Notes under the pieces: model-generated
Database searches by the model: none
Told to the model about the DNA's origin: nothing
Seen by the model: the letters and a program-made list of their open reading frames with translations, nothing else
Made by a program: the position numbers and the translations under genes
Shown: positions 1 through 8,897 of the stretch, one piece after another
Layout: every line of letters starts with the position of its first letter
How positions within the stretch are numbered: the first letter of the stretch is position 1
Source: Candidatus Cloacimonadota bacterium
Lineage (GTDB): Bacteria > Cloacimonadota > Cloacimonadia > Cloacimonadales > TCS61
Assembly: GCA_029932755.1 (NCBI GenBank)
Contig: JAOZPK010000053.1
Span: 1 to 14,238 of the forward strand
DNA length: 14,238 nucleotides
Direction of reading: 5' to 3'

Positions 1-2
1 CT

Positions 3-2918
3 CATGACAGAGAGTATTTTGAACGTCTCTTTTTCCATTTGGCTTCCTTTTATGCTGATGCTTCTCATGGAAATTATGTACTCACGGAAAACAACTACAC
101 AGTTTGGGATGATGTTGTTACTCTCACTCAACCAATGGCATATTACGGTGATAATGAGTTACAGATCGAGCGTATTTGTGAATTCACCCAAGAAACCGTA
201 CAGCAAATTGATGATCAGATAGATTACAATGATTATGATGCGATTATCCTCATTCATGCTGGAGCAGGTGAAGAAGCAGCTCCAATTGGAGAAAATGAAG
301 ATCAGATAAGCAGTACATTTCTATCGCGCCGTTCCCTACAAGCCGGATTAGATCCGGAAAATGATGATTTCCCGGGGATTGAAACAAATGATGAATTGTA
401 TCTTACTGAGTTTGTAATTATACCGGAAACTGAATGGCAACCTGATTCCGTACCAAATGAAGATCCTATCTACGGAATTTTTGGTGTTATCGCTCATCAA
501 TTTGGACATCAGATCGGGTTACCAACTCTTTTTGATAATGATAGTTCCAATGGGCGTTCATATGGGATTGGTGGTTTCGGTGTTATGGGAACAGGAGTTT
601 GGAATGCAAATGGTTTTGTCCCTCCGTTGCCATGTGCCTGGTCACGTTATTATTTGGGTTGGGAAGATGACAATATTGTAGAAATAAATTCTTCTTTCGA
701 GAATTTGTCGCTTGCTTTCCCTATGTTGGAAGATGAAGAAACGCCAAAACTTTATAAGATCAATATTTCAGAAAGCGAATACTTCCTTATAGAGAACAGG
801 CAGCAAAATCCTGACGGAAGCTTTTTCATAAATGCTGATGGAGACACACTTGCTACTTTTACCTTTGAAACTATCGCAGGTCAAAACGTTTATCCTCCCG
901 GACATGCTTATGCCGGACAGCCAAAATTCAGTTTTATGGAAAATTCTTATACCGGTTGTGAATGGGATTTTTATCTACCCGGATATGGCTTTGGTGCTGC
1001 TCCCGAGAACGATGGTTCCGGAATTCTAATCTGGCATATCGATGAAAATGTTATTAACCAAAATTTCACTCCCGATTTCGAAGTTCATTCCGTAAACGGC
1101 GATGCTTCTCATAAAGGTGTTGATCTGGAAGAAGCTGATGGGATACAACAACTTGATTCTACGCTTCATGGGTACAGCAGTTTCTATGGCTCAAAAGATG
1201 ATTCCTACAGAGAAGGAAATAATACTTATTTCGGGAAAAACTACCACAATGATATTTTTTCAACTCCGATAGCGGATAGTTATTATGGTGGGATTCCACT
1301 TGAAATTTTTAATATTAGCAGTTCAGATTCTATAATGACATTTTCGGTAGAATATGAGTGGGCACTCAATGCATTTTTTCTTGGAGAAAATCCGTATTCT
1401 GCTGCTACAATAGATTTTAATGGCGATGGTAATAATGAAATGTTCTACCTGATGCCAAATGGAAAAATGTGTTTATGGGAAGATGATGAACTTTATCCTA
1501 ATTTTCCCATTTACCTTTTAATCAATTCCCAGGTTTGCAATTATTTTGCATTTGACGAACAAACAAGAAGTATTCTCATTCCTAGCAAATCTGCCAATAA
1601 CAGTACCGTATTTTTATACCAAATAGATTATGATCTAGAAAATTACCAAGATAATATTTTATTATTGTTAGAACGAAGCTGGGCAGCCTCTCCGGTTGTA
1701 AATCCTGATGAAGATAGTGAAAACAGAGTTTTTATTCCACTTCTTGTCAACAATTCCATCGGCAGTGAAATTGTTATTCTAAATGCTGATTATGAGATAA
1801 TTGAGACTCTGAGCTTTGATGAACATATTTCATCCAACTTAATTTATAAAGATAACTTTTTATATTTTATTGATAATAGTTGGATTGTGCATAAGATCAC
1901 TCTTCCCGGTTATGAACTTGAAGAATTCCCGTTAGATATAGATGTAACGCTTTACCCCAAAATTTCATCTGCCCTGCTTGTAGATATCGATCTAGATGAT
2001 TCTGATGATTTCATTATTACAGCAGCCAACTCTATTCTATATGTTTTCGATTCTACCGGAAATAACCTAGATGGATTCCCGCAAGAAATTCCACTTCATT
2101 CAACTGCTGTTCCATCCATCAGTGATATTGATAATAATGGTTACCCAGAAATATTGATAGGTGGCGAAAATACATTTGCCATATTCAATAAAAACGGTGA
2201 TGTCTCCAAACCAAACAATGAGCTTATCGATCCCGATTCCTCTTTTATTGCTTCAGGTATTATCGCTTTAAATATAGATGATGATGATGAAAAAGAGATA
2301 CTAGGGAACATGTCCCGCAACAGATTTTGTGTGTGGGATAATGTTAATTTTAATGATTTTGAATTAAACAGAAACTACAATATTTCGTTTGGCAGCCGCA
2401 GTTTGAATTATCCGTTGATCTCTGCTTATTTAGATACAGGAATAGATGCATTTATCCCTTCCAATAATGGTACAATTTACAGAGCAGGCATCACTGCTAC
2501 TCAAACAGATATAGATGCAGAAATATGGCAGGTGGAATATGCTAATCTTCAAAGAACAGCATCACTGCTTGCTCCGTCCGGAGAATCACCAGAAAATGGG
2601 AACAAGGTTTTCAATAAAGCTCAAACATATTTTTATCCGAATCCTTTGAGTACAACTTTTAATAAAGCTGTAAATTATCATTCTCAAATTCCTGATGAGA
2701 CAATAATTTTACGGATTGAAACATATCAAAATGTTGATGTAAAAATAAAAATATTTGACATCGCAGCTAATATAATCTATGAAAACACCAGTTCTTGTGA
2801 GATAGGATTTGATAATAAGATCAATATTGATGCATCGGATCTGTCATCTGGTGTTTATTTTGTAATATTGAGTGCAAAGGGGAAGGTTTTAAAATTAAAA
2901 TTTGCTATAGAAAAATAG
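3..2918 (+). CDS. M6-family (immune inhibitor A-like) secreted protein with altered zinc motif, T9SS cargo; 5' partial
   Basis: The reading frame is open to the left edge, so the true start and signal peptide lie outside the window; 971 residues are visible. An M6 metalloprotease-like domain covers roughly bases 3-1350. Its zinc motif region at 495-527 reads HQFGHQIGLPT, followed by LFD, then a Met-turn-like GFGVMGTGVWN (about 573-609) and an M6-typical AWSRYYLGW. The family normally has HExxHxxGxxD, so the catalytic Glu is Gln (codon caa, 498-500) and the Asp position is Thr. This suggests loss of protease activity. FG-GAP/VCBS-type calcium-loop repeats follow, with cores such as DFNGDGNNE, DIDLDDSDD, DIDNNGYPE and NIDDDDEKE (about 1410-2310), probably forming a beta-propeller. 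The last ~95 residues (about 2630-2915) are a T9SS type A sorting domain, from FYPNP to SSGVYFVILSAKGKVLKLKF. Expected location is outside the cell or on its surface. The fold is clear; the role, perhaps binding rather than cleavage, is inferred. Confidence 0.88.
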   Translation, partial: HDREYFERLFFHLASFYADASHGNYVLTENNYTVWDDVVTLTQPMAYYGDNELQIERICEFTQETVQQIDDQIDYNDYDAIILIHAGAGEEAAPIGENEDQISSTFLSRRSLQAGLDPENDDFPGIETNDELYLTEFVIIPETEWQPDSVPNEDPIYGIFGVIAHQFGHQIGLPTLFDNDSSNGRSYGIGGFGVMGTGVWNANGFVPPLPCAWSRYYLGWEDDNIVEINSSFENLSLAFPMLEDEETPKLYKINISESEYFLIENRQQNPDGSFFINADGDTLATFTFETIAGQNVYPPGHAYAGQPKFSFMENSYTGCEWDFYLPGYGFGAAPENDGSGILIWHIDENVINQNFTPDFEVHSVNGDASHKGVDLEEADGIQQLDSTLHGYSSFYGSKDDSYREGNNTYFGKNYHNDIFSTPIADSYYGGIPLEIFNISSSDSIMTFSVEYEWALNAFFLGENPYSAATIDFNGDGNNEMFYLMPNGKMCLWEDDELYPNFPIYLLINSQVCNYFAFDEQTRSILIPSKSANNSTVFLYQIDYDLENYQDNILLLLERSWAASPVVNPDEDSENRVFIPLLVNNSIGSEIVILNADYEIIETLSFDEHISSNLIYKDNFLYFIDNSWIVHKITLPGYELEEFPLDIDVTLYPKISSALLVDIDLDDSDDFIITAANSILYVFDSTGNNLDGFPQEIPLHSTAVPSISDIDNNGYPEILIGGENTFAIFNKNGDVSKPNNELIDPDSSFIASGIIALNIDDDDEKEILGNMSRNRFCVWDNVNFNDFELNRNYNISFGSRSLNYPLISAYLDTGIDAFIPSNNGTIYRAGITATQTDIDAEIWQVEYANLQRTASLLAPSGESPENGNKVFNKAQTYFYPNPLSTTFNKAVNYHSQIPDETIILRIETYQNVDVKIKIFDIAANIIYENTSSCEIGFDNKINIDASDLSSGVYFVILSAKGKVLKLKFAIEK

Positions 2919-2954
2919 TCTTGTTCTTTAGTGTGGTAGAATCTCATTTTACGT

Positions 2955-2959
2955 GGAGG
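2955..2959 (+). promoter_or_regulatory. Ribosome binding site that sets a TTG start
   Basis: GGAGG lies 5 bases before TTG at 2965. The upstream in-frame GTG at 2953 overlaps this site, has no ribosome binding site of its own, and would put MEEK in front of an otherwise clean signal peptide. The same GGAGG-plus-5 spacing occurs before the gene at 12647. Confidence 0.75.
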
Positions 2960-2964
2960 AAAAA

Positions 2965-3870
2965 TTGTTAAAATTAAATAAAATATTGATGATCCTGATC
3001 ATTTTCAGTTTAGCTATATTGCTTTCTGCTGAAACCAGTGGAGAATATGGCTTTCAGTTACTAAAGATAGCTTCAGGACCGGAAAGTGCTGCACAAGCTG
3101 GGACGGGAGCATTCTCTTCCGGCGAAGCTTATGCTTTTATGATAAACCCAACTGCTGGTTTATTTGCGGAACAAAGAGCTATCTCTATAGCACAGAATTA
3201 TTGGATATTCGATACAAAATTGAATAGTGCCGGATACATTAATACGAATGGTAAATCTTCATTTGGAGTTGCTTACCGTTACCTGGATTACGGCAAGCTT
3301 GAAAATCGAACAGATACTGGAGAACTTATCGGTGAGTTCCATCCGATGGATCTAATATTCTCTCTTAATTTTGGCTACCGTATCACTCCAAACCAATATG
3401 CCGGAATTAATGTAAATGCGCTTTACGAAAAGATAGATACTGCTTCCAGTTACGGATATACCCTTGATCTTGGCTACACCTACCTTTCCTTAATACAAGG
3501 ACAGAAATTTAGTGCTGCTATAAAAAATTTAGGGTATACTTCCGCGATGGAAAATGAAACAGTTGACCTTCCAATTTCTTTTGAACTAGGAGTTACTCAA
3601 GAATTTGCTATTAATAATATAAAACTTTCCAGCGAAATGAAGATGATAAGACATATTGATGATGACGAATTTAGGGCAGTGCTTGGAACAAAGATTGAAT
3701 TAAATAAGATCCTGGATCTAAAAATGGGCTATAAACTAAATTTCGATGCAGAAAACTTTACAGCTGGTTTTGGTATTAATTTAAAGAAAATATCTATCGA
3801 TTATGCATACGTACCATTCGAGTATAACGTTGACGATGTGCATGTAATAGGGTTATCATATAAATTCTAA
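2965..3870 (+). CDS. PorV/PorQ-family outer-membrane beta-barrel protein (T9SS-associated)
   Basis: The TTG start at 2965 follows a GGAGG site and gives 301 residues. Residues 1-22 (MLKLNK, then a hydrophobic run ending LLSAE) form a Sec signal peptide. The mature start, SGEYGFQLLKIASGPESAAQAGTG followed by a NPTAGL-like turn, is typical of the PorV/PorQ (UPF0164-like) family. Alternating beta-strand patterns continue to a terminal KF, with the C-terminal Phe common in outer-membrane barrels. In Bacteroidota, PorV shuttles T9SS cargo from the translocon to the attachment complex, and PorQ is part of the outer-membrane machinery. At about 300 residues this protein is shorter than classical PorV and closer to PorQ. 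It lies between two genes whose products end in T9SS sorting domains, which supports a role in their export or anchoring. PorV and PorQ cannot be told apart from sequence alone, so no symbol is given. Confidence 0.85.
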   Translation: MLKLNKILMILIIFSLAILLSAETSGEYGFQLLKIASGPESAAQAGTGAFSSGEAYAFMINPTAGLFAEQRAISIAQNYWIFDTKLNSAGYINTNGKSSFGVAYRYLDYGKLENRTDTGELIGEFHPMDLIFSLNFGYRITPNQYAGINVNALYEKIDTASSYGYTLDLGYTYLSLIQGQKFSAAIKNLGYTSAMENETVDLPISFELGVTQEFAINNIKLSSEMKMIRHIDDDEFRAVLGTKIELNKILDLKMGYKLNFDAENFTAGFGINLKKISIDYAYVPFEYNVDDVHVIGLSYKF

Positions 3871-3882
3871 TGAGGTGGTTTT

Positions 3883-6800
3883 ATGAAGTTGGGTTGGAAC
3901 ATAATTCTCATAATGACAATTTCCTTTTCTCTTTATGGAATGGAATATGTTCCCAATCAGCTTATATTTAAAACTACTTCCCAAAAACAGATAAATAATA
4001 AAACGATCGGTCTGGAAAGTTTTGATAATTTTCTTGCCGATAGAGATATTGATAATTTAAAATCTATCCTGCCAAAATCGGATAACAAATATTTTGTAGC
4101 AACTTTTCCCAATGATATCAACTGGGATAATATTAAGAATTACCAGTTCGATGGAATTGAATATTTCCAACCTAATTATTTAAATGAATTCTATTTACAT
4201 CCCAATGATCCAGAATTCCCTAATCAACAGGTACATCTTGATAATTGTAATATTCCTCAAAGTTGGAATTACACGGTTGGGAACGAACAGATCATTGTTG
4301 CTATAGTTGATTCCGGTCTTCATTTCGATCATCCTGATCTACAGAATAATGTTTTTGTTAATCAGGATGAAATACCGGATGACGGCATTGATAATGATGA
4401 AAATGGATATATTGATGATGTTAACGGTTGGGATTTTGTAGATGCCCCGGAACTTAGCAGTATCGCACTGGGAGATTATCTGCAACAAGATAATGATCCT
4501 GATGACGAGCTGAGTCATGGTACACATATTGCCGGAATAATCTCTGCAGATACCAATAATGAAGAGGGTGTAAGCGGCATTTCATGGAATTCAAAATTAC
4601 TAATTGTTCGCTCTGGTTTCAAAACCCTGAATGGTGGTTATCTTCAGGATGATGATGCAGCCGCAGGTATAATTTATGCTGCCGATATGAGGGCTGACGT
4701 GATAAATCTTAGCTGGGGAGATACAAATTATTCCCAGATAATTGCTGATGCCTGTTATTATGCCTATAATATGGGAAGCATTATTGTAGTTGCTGCCGGC
4801 AATGAAGGAGCTACTGCAGAACACCAAGTTGTCTATCCTGCCCAACTCTCCACAACTCTTGCCATTGGTGCGGTTGATAGATATAAGAACATTGCTTCCT
4901 TCTCTAGTTATGGACCTCAAATTGACATTGTGGCACCGGGACAGCTTGTTTTAAGTACTTTTGATACTTCTCCTGAAAATCTTTATAAAGAACAATCAGG
5001 CACTTCTATGGCAGCTCCTTTTGTGAGTGGTGCAATTGCGCTTCTCTTATCAGTAGAGCCCGGTCTGAATTTTTCAGAGGTTCGGGGACGTCTTATATCT
5101 TCTGCTGATGATCTCGGTGCAGAAGGTTTCGACTATGTCTTTGGGAACGGACTTCTAGATGCTTATTCATTACTTACTCAAATTTCCTACCCGATAATAG
5201 AGATAACAACACCTCAAGATAACGCAGGATTGAATTCAACTTTTGATATTATTGGAACTGTACAGTGTCCCAATTTCTGGCGCTATTCTGTTAAATACAC
5301 TTCCGAAGAAATGCCGGTATCAACAGATTGGCACGATGTTGATCCACAAAGTGATTACTATTATGACCCGGTAGAAGATGATTTTATCGCACAATTCTTG
5401 ATTGATGAATTTTTGCTGGATGAAACTTACAAAATAAGAATTGAAATTATAACTTCAGATAACCAGCATTATAGCTATTTTAGAACCGTTACAATCGATC
5501 AAACAGCTCCTGAATTCTATGCAGATTATGCAGCATATATGAAGCGATATTCAGCAGAAATTCCAGAATACTATATTCAAGCTTTATTTGATGAAGATGT
5601 GAATATCTTCCTTAGGCAACATCCATCAACTGAATTTCTTCCTCATTTTGGTGATGCGGATTCACTTCAAATAATTAAGATAGATGGTCTTCCACAAAAC
5701 GTTCTCATTGATATAAAGGCTGAAAATCTTTGCGGTTTAGAAACAATTATTGATAGTGCATATGTATTTGAAACAGATGCCATAGCTGTTGATATTCATG
5801 GTTTCAACCAGATAGCCCTCGGTAATGAACTCGTTTCAATCCAAAAAACCTATGATTTTGACGGTAATGGGAAAAATGAGCTATTCGCTCTTGAAATAGA
5901 AGATGAACTGCAAACATTGAAAATTCTTGAATTAAACGGTGAAGAACTTATAACAAAACATGAATTTTCTGCAGTTTTCTGGCCGAATGATATGGGAAAC
6001 TCAAATGAGAGCGGGATGGAAGTTATCGGTATTCAGCTTGACCGACCAATAGTTCTAGAAACTTCCGATGGAACATATCCAAGTGAACCTATTTTCGTTG
6101 ATGAAAATGCTCTTGGTGCTAATTTTGCTGATTATGATGATGATGGGATCGACGAAGTTATTCTGATAAAGAACGAAGATATTGATGGAATTTCACATCG
6201 CGTTCTTACGCTTAATCAGAGAAATGGAAACGGTTTTGACAGAGAAGAATTAATATTTAATACAACACCAACTTCTCTGAAGAATTTCTTCTCTACAAAA
6301 GTAGTTTGTGATAAATTGGATAATGACAATTATCAGGATATTCTGGCAGCTGATAAAGACGGGGATATCATGATATTTGAACGGGAATCTGATGAATTTG
6401 AAATGGTTTGGAATTACAGATTACCCGTTGGTAACGCTTATAATCTTTGCTCGGGAGATTTCACTGGAGATGGTGAATCAGAATTCTGTGTCGGTGGTTA
6501 TAATCAAGATACATCCAATCCTGCTAGGTCATTTTCATTCTATGAATTTTTTAAGAATACTGGAGTAAATAACGAATATCAATCACTTGGTTATCTTGCT
6601 TTTTCAGAGATCGATACTAAAAATTCTATCGCTTCAGCAGATATGAATGGAGATGGAGATGATGAGATTGTGATAGCCGTACCACCCAATATCTACATCA
6701 TTGATTATACTGACGGACAATTCCAACCAATATGGCAGGGGATTTCGGTAAAAACAAGTTCGAACGTTATTGCCTTCTCCGGCAAGACAGCTTTACAGAA

Positions 6801-8061
6801 TGCTTTTATTATTACAAATATGGAAGATGGCGGAATTATAAAAAGTGCTTTAATTACAGAAATGGAAGAATTCACAGGTCCTTTCTCTCCGCAATTCTTT
6901 ACTGTAGCTCCTCTTGATTCTGTGTCTGTGCATCTATCCTGGCAGCATGCAGGTGCAGATCACTTCAATGTTTATCGTAAGTTGGAAAATGATGTAACCT
7001 TGATCGCAGATAATGTGCAAGATAACTATTACACAGATAGCAACCTTATTACTGGAGATACACTTTACTACCAAGTTACTGCTGTAGACGGTTCATTTGA
7101 TCCGACTGAAAGTCTTCCTACTTCATGGGAAATTGCAATTCCATATTTTGCTCCGGAACTTAGAAATATCAGAATGATCTCACAATATGAGATAAAACTC
7201 AAATTTGATCTGGAAGTTGATAATATCTATTCAGCCATTTTTTCTGTAGAATTTGGCAGAGAAAAAATTTATCCGATATCCGTAAATATGATCGAGCAAA
7301 ATACTGCCTTGATCTTAAAGTTTAACATCCAATTTGCTGAATATGATGATTATATTTTAAATATTTCCGGGCTAACCGGTAAAACAGGTGTTCCAGTATC
7401 TCCGGGCCCTTACCAATTCCAATATGAAGAGGATACTACACCACCTGAAATAATCAACGCTAGAGCATCAAGTACAAATACTGTTAATATTATCTTCAGT
7501 GAAGCACTAGATGAATTCTTGGCAGAAGATGTTAGCAATTACACACTAATTTTTCCGGCAGTAGATAAAGATAATGAGATAGAAAACTTACAATATTTTG
7601 AGACTGATTCGTGTTATATAGCAATGCAATTTAAAGATGAACTTAAATACACAAATCAGCCCTATTTCTTAAAAGTGAAAAACATTATAGATCTGGCTGG
7701 CAATTTAATTTCCAATAGCGGTAATAAATGTCATTTCAGCTTGACATCTATGTTGGGTTTAAAAAATTTAAAACAAATGATAGTTTATCCGAATCCGCTT
7801 AATATCAGTGAAAGCTTGATTGATAAGGTTAATTTTATCAATCTCCCCACTGATGTTTCCGGCAGAATATGGATATATGATTTAGATGGAGAATTGATCT
7901 TTAAGAGCAAAGTGGGTCCTTATAATATAAATGATCTGATGCCCTATTTCAGTTGGGAATGTGAAAATAATTTCGGCAACAGAATTTCATCAGGAATATA
8001 TTTTTATCTTCTTAGAATGGGCAAGGATTCACGCAAAGGAAAGATCATAATAATTAATTAG
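3883..8061 (+). CDS. S8 subtilisin-like secreted serine protease with FG-GAP, Fn3 and Ig-like domains, T9SS cargo
   Basis: A 1392-residue exported endopeptidase. ATG 3883 follows a GAGGTGG site and opens a signal peptide (residues 1-19, hydrophobic, ending SLYG). Residues ~20-110 resemble a subtilase propeptide (YVPNQLIFKT). The S8 domain (~128-428) has the full triad: D143 (AIVDSG), H212 (SHGTHIAG) and S375 (SGTSMAAP), with oxyanion N307 (AAGNEG), so it should be active. A beta-sandwich-like stretch follows (~430-550). FG-GAP/VCBS repeats span ~655-955 (DFDGNGKNE, DYDDDGIDE, DFTGDGESE, DMNGDGDDE), likely a calcium-binding propeller. An Fn3 module lies at ~1005-1090 and a Big_5/SbsA-like Ig domain at ~1187-1285. 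A T9SS sorting domain runs from VYPNPL (~1300) to GIYFYLLRMGKDSRKGKIIIIN. The ATG is 12 bases after the PorV/PorQ-like stop, so co-transcription is likely. Its substrate is unknown; nutrient-protein degradation or processing of surface proteins are both plausible. Confidence 0.93.
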   Translation: MKLGWNIILIMTISFSLYGMEYVPNQLIFKTTSQKQINNKTIGLESFDNFLADRDIDNLKSILPKSDNKYFVATFPNDINWDNIKNYQFDGIEYFQPNYLNEFYLHPNDPEFPNQQVHLDNCNIPQSWNYTVGNEQIIVAIVDSGLHFDHPDLQNNVFVNQDEIPDDGIDNDENGYIDDVNGWDFVDAPELSSIALGDYLQQDNDPDDELSHGTHIAGIISADTNNEEGVSGISWNSKLLIVRSGFKTLNGGYLQDDDAAAGIIYAADMRADVINLSWGDTNYSQIIADACYYAYNMGSIIVVAAGNEGATAEHQVVYPAQLSTTLAIGAVDRYKNIASFSSYGPQIDIVAPGQLVLSTFDTSPENLYKEQSGTSMAAPFVSGAIALLLSVEPGLNFSEVRGRLISSADDLGAEGFDYVFGNGLLDAYSLLTQISYPIIEITTPQDNAGLNSTFDIIGTVQCPNFWRYSVKYTSEEMPVSTDWHDVDPQSDYYYDPVEDDFIAQFLIDEFLLDETYKIRIEIITSDNQHYSYFRTVTIDQTAPEFYADYAAYMKRYSAEIPEYYIQALFDEDVNIFLRQHPSTEFLPHFGDADSLQIIKIDGLPQNVLIDIKAENLCGLETIIDSAYVFETDAIAVDIHGFNQIALGNELVSIQKTYDFDGNGKNELFALEIEDELQTLKILELNGEELITKHEFSAVFWPNDMGNSNESGMEVIGIQLDRPIVLETSDGTYPSEPIFVDENALGANFADYDDDGIDEVILIKNEDIDGISHRVLTLNQRNGNGFDREELIFNTTPTSLKNFFSTKVVCDKLDNDNYQDILAADKDGDIMIFERESDEFEMVWNYRLPVGNAYNLCSGDFTGDGESEFCVGGYNQDTSNPARSFSFYEFFKNTGVNNEYQSLGYLAFSEIDTKNSIASADMNGDGDDEIVIAVPPNIYIIDYTDGQFQPIWQGISVKTSSNVIAFSGKTALQNAFIITNMEDGGIIKSALITEMEEFTGPFSPQFFTVAPLDSVSVHLSWQHAGADHFNVYRKLENDVTLIADNVQDNYYTDSNLITGDTLYYQVTAVDGSFDPTESLPTSWEIAIPYFAPELRNIRMISQYEIKLKFDLEVDNIYSAIFSVEFGREKIYPISVNMIEQNTALILKFNIQFAEYDDYILNISGLTGKTGVPVSPGPYQFQYEEDTTPPEIINARASSTNTVNIIFSEALDEFLAEDVSNYTLIFPAVDKDNEIENLQYFETDSCYIAMQFKDELKYTNQPYFLKVKNIIDLAGNLISNSGNKCHFSLTSMLGLKNLKQMIVYPNPLNISESLIDKVNFINLPTDVSGRIWIYDLDGELIFKSKVGPYNINDLMPYFSWECENNFGNRISSGIYFYLLRMGKDSRKGKIIIIN

Positions 8062-8081
8062 ATTTCATAAAGGAGACGACC

Positions 8082-8897
8082 ATGATTTCATTAGATTGGC
8101 AAGAAAGACTGAAAATGGATACACAAGATTTTGTAGAGCGAAAATTACCTAAAGGCAACTATGATATTGATATAGTTTATAATGCATATCCGCAAAGAAT
8201 CGACGGCAATATTCCAAATGCCGTAATTACTCTGGTTGGAAAAACAATAGCAGCTAAAATATATAAAAAAGCGGATAAATATTTTGATTTCTACGATTAC
8301 ATTTTAAAGAAGAAAGGTGAGCATGGCGGAATGATATTTGCCTATATTATGGCTCGAGCAATAAAAAAGCAACCTGTGTTATTCCTGAATTATATAGAGG
8401 AGTTCTTCTTTAATACACATGATCAAAAAACGTGTAATCTGGTTATGGATAAAGCAATATATCCACTTCTAAAGAAAAATGCCTTAGAGCATATTGACCT
8501 GATAATTAACTGGATAAAAAAGGATAATAAGTTACTCGAAGAGAGCATAATTAAATTGTTGAATAAACTTATCGGGCAAGATATAAAACTCATTGCGCCT
8601 ATCTTTAAAAAATTAGAAACTTCCTGGCTTTATGCAACTCCAAATATTATGAAGGTTAATTCAAAATTCTTAAAGGCTATCTATAAAAAAGATAAGAAAT
8701 TTTATTTATCCGTTTATCAGAATTATCAATCAACCAGAAACCCGATCTTTGCAGAAATTCTTTGTGAAGCTATTTGCTGTTATGATAATAATATTCAAAC
8801 TATCTGTGATACATGGTCACACAGTGGAAATATCAAGGTTAAGAAAATCGGTCTGCATGGACAGAAATTACTAAAAAGCAGAAAGGGTAAAAAGTAA
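8082..8897 (+). CDS. Hypothetical helical protein, possibly HEAT/DNA-alkylation-repeat-like
   Basis: I do not recognise this 271-residue protein with certainty. The start is well supported: AGGAG at 8071-8075 is 6 bases before ATG 8082. There is no signal peptide or transmembrane segment, so it should be cytosolic. After ~60 residues the sequence is a series of amphipathic helices rich in Lys, Ile and Leu in a helix-turn-helix rhythm (for example FLNYIEEFFFN, DLIINWIKKDNKLL, SIIKLLNKLIG). This resembles alpha-solenoid proteins such as the DNA alkylation repeat family. The C terminus is basic (KLLKSRKGKK), which could suit nucleic-acid contact. Its stop overlaps the greA ATG by one base, so the two are probably translationally coupled. 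The solenoid reading rests on helix pattern only. Confidence 0.8.
   Translation: MISLDWQERLKMDTQDFVERKLPKGNYDIDIVYNAYPQRIDGNIPNAVITLVGKTIAAKIYKKADKYFDFYDYILKKKGEHGGMIFAYIMARAIKKQPVLFLNYIEEFFFNTHDQKTCNLVMDKAIYPLLKKNALEHIDLIINWIKKDNKLLEESIIKLLNKLIGQDIKLIAPIFKKLETSWLYATPNIMKVNSKFLKAIYKKDKKFYLSVYQNYQSTRNPIFAEILCEAICCYDNNIQTICDTWSHSGNIKVKKIGLHGQKLLKSRKGKK

Noticed and set aside
4339..4920. Minus-strand open frames at 4339-4527 and 4600-4920
   Set aside because: They are antisense to the catalytic part of the S8 protease, whose triad is clear on the + strand.
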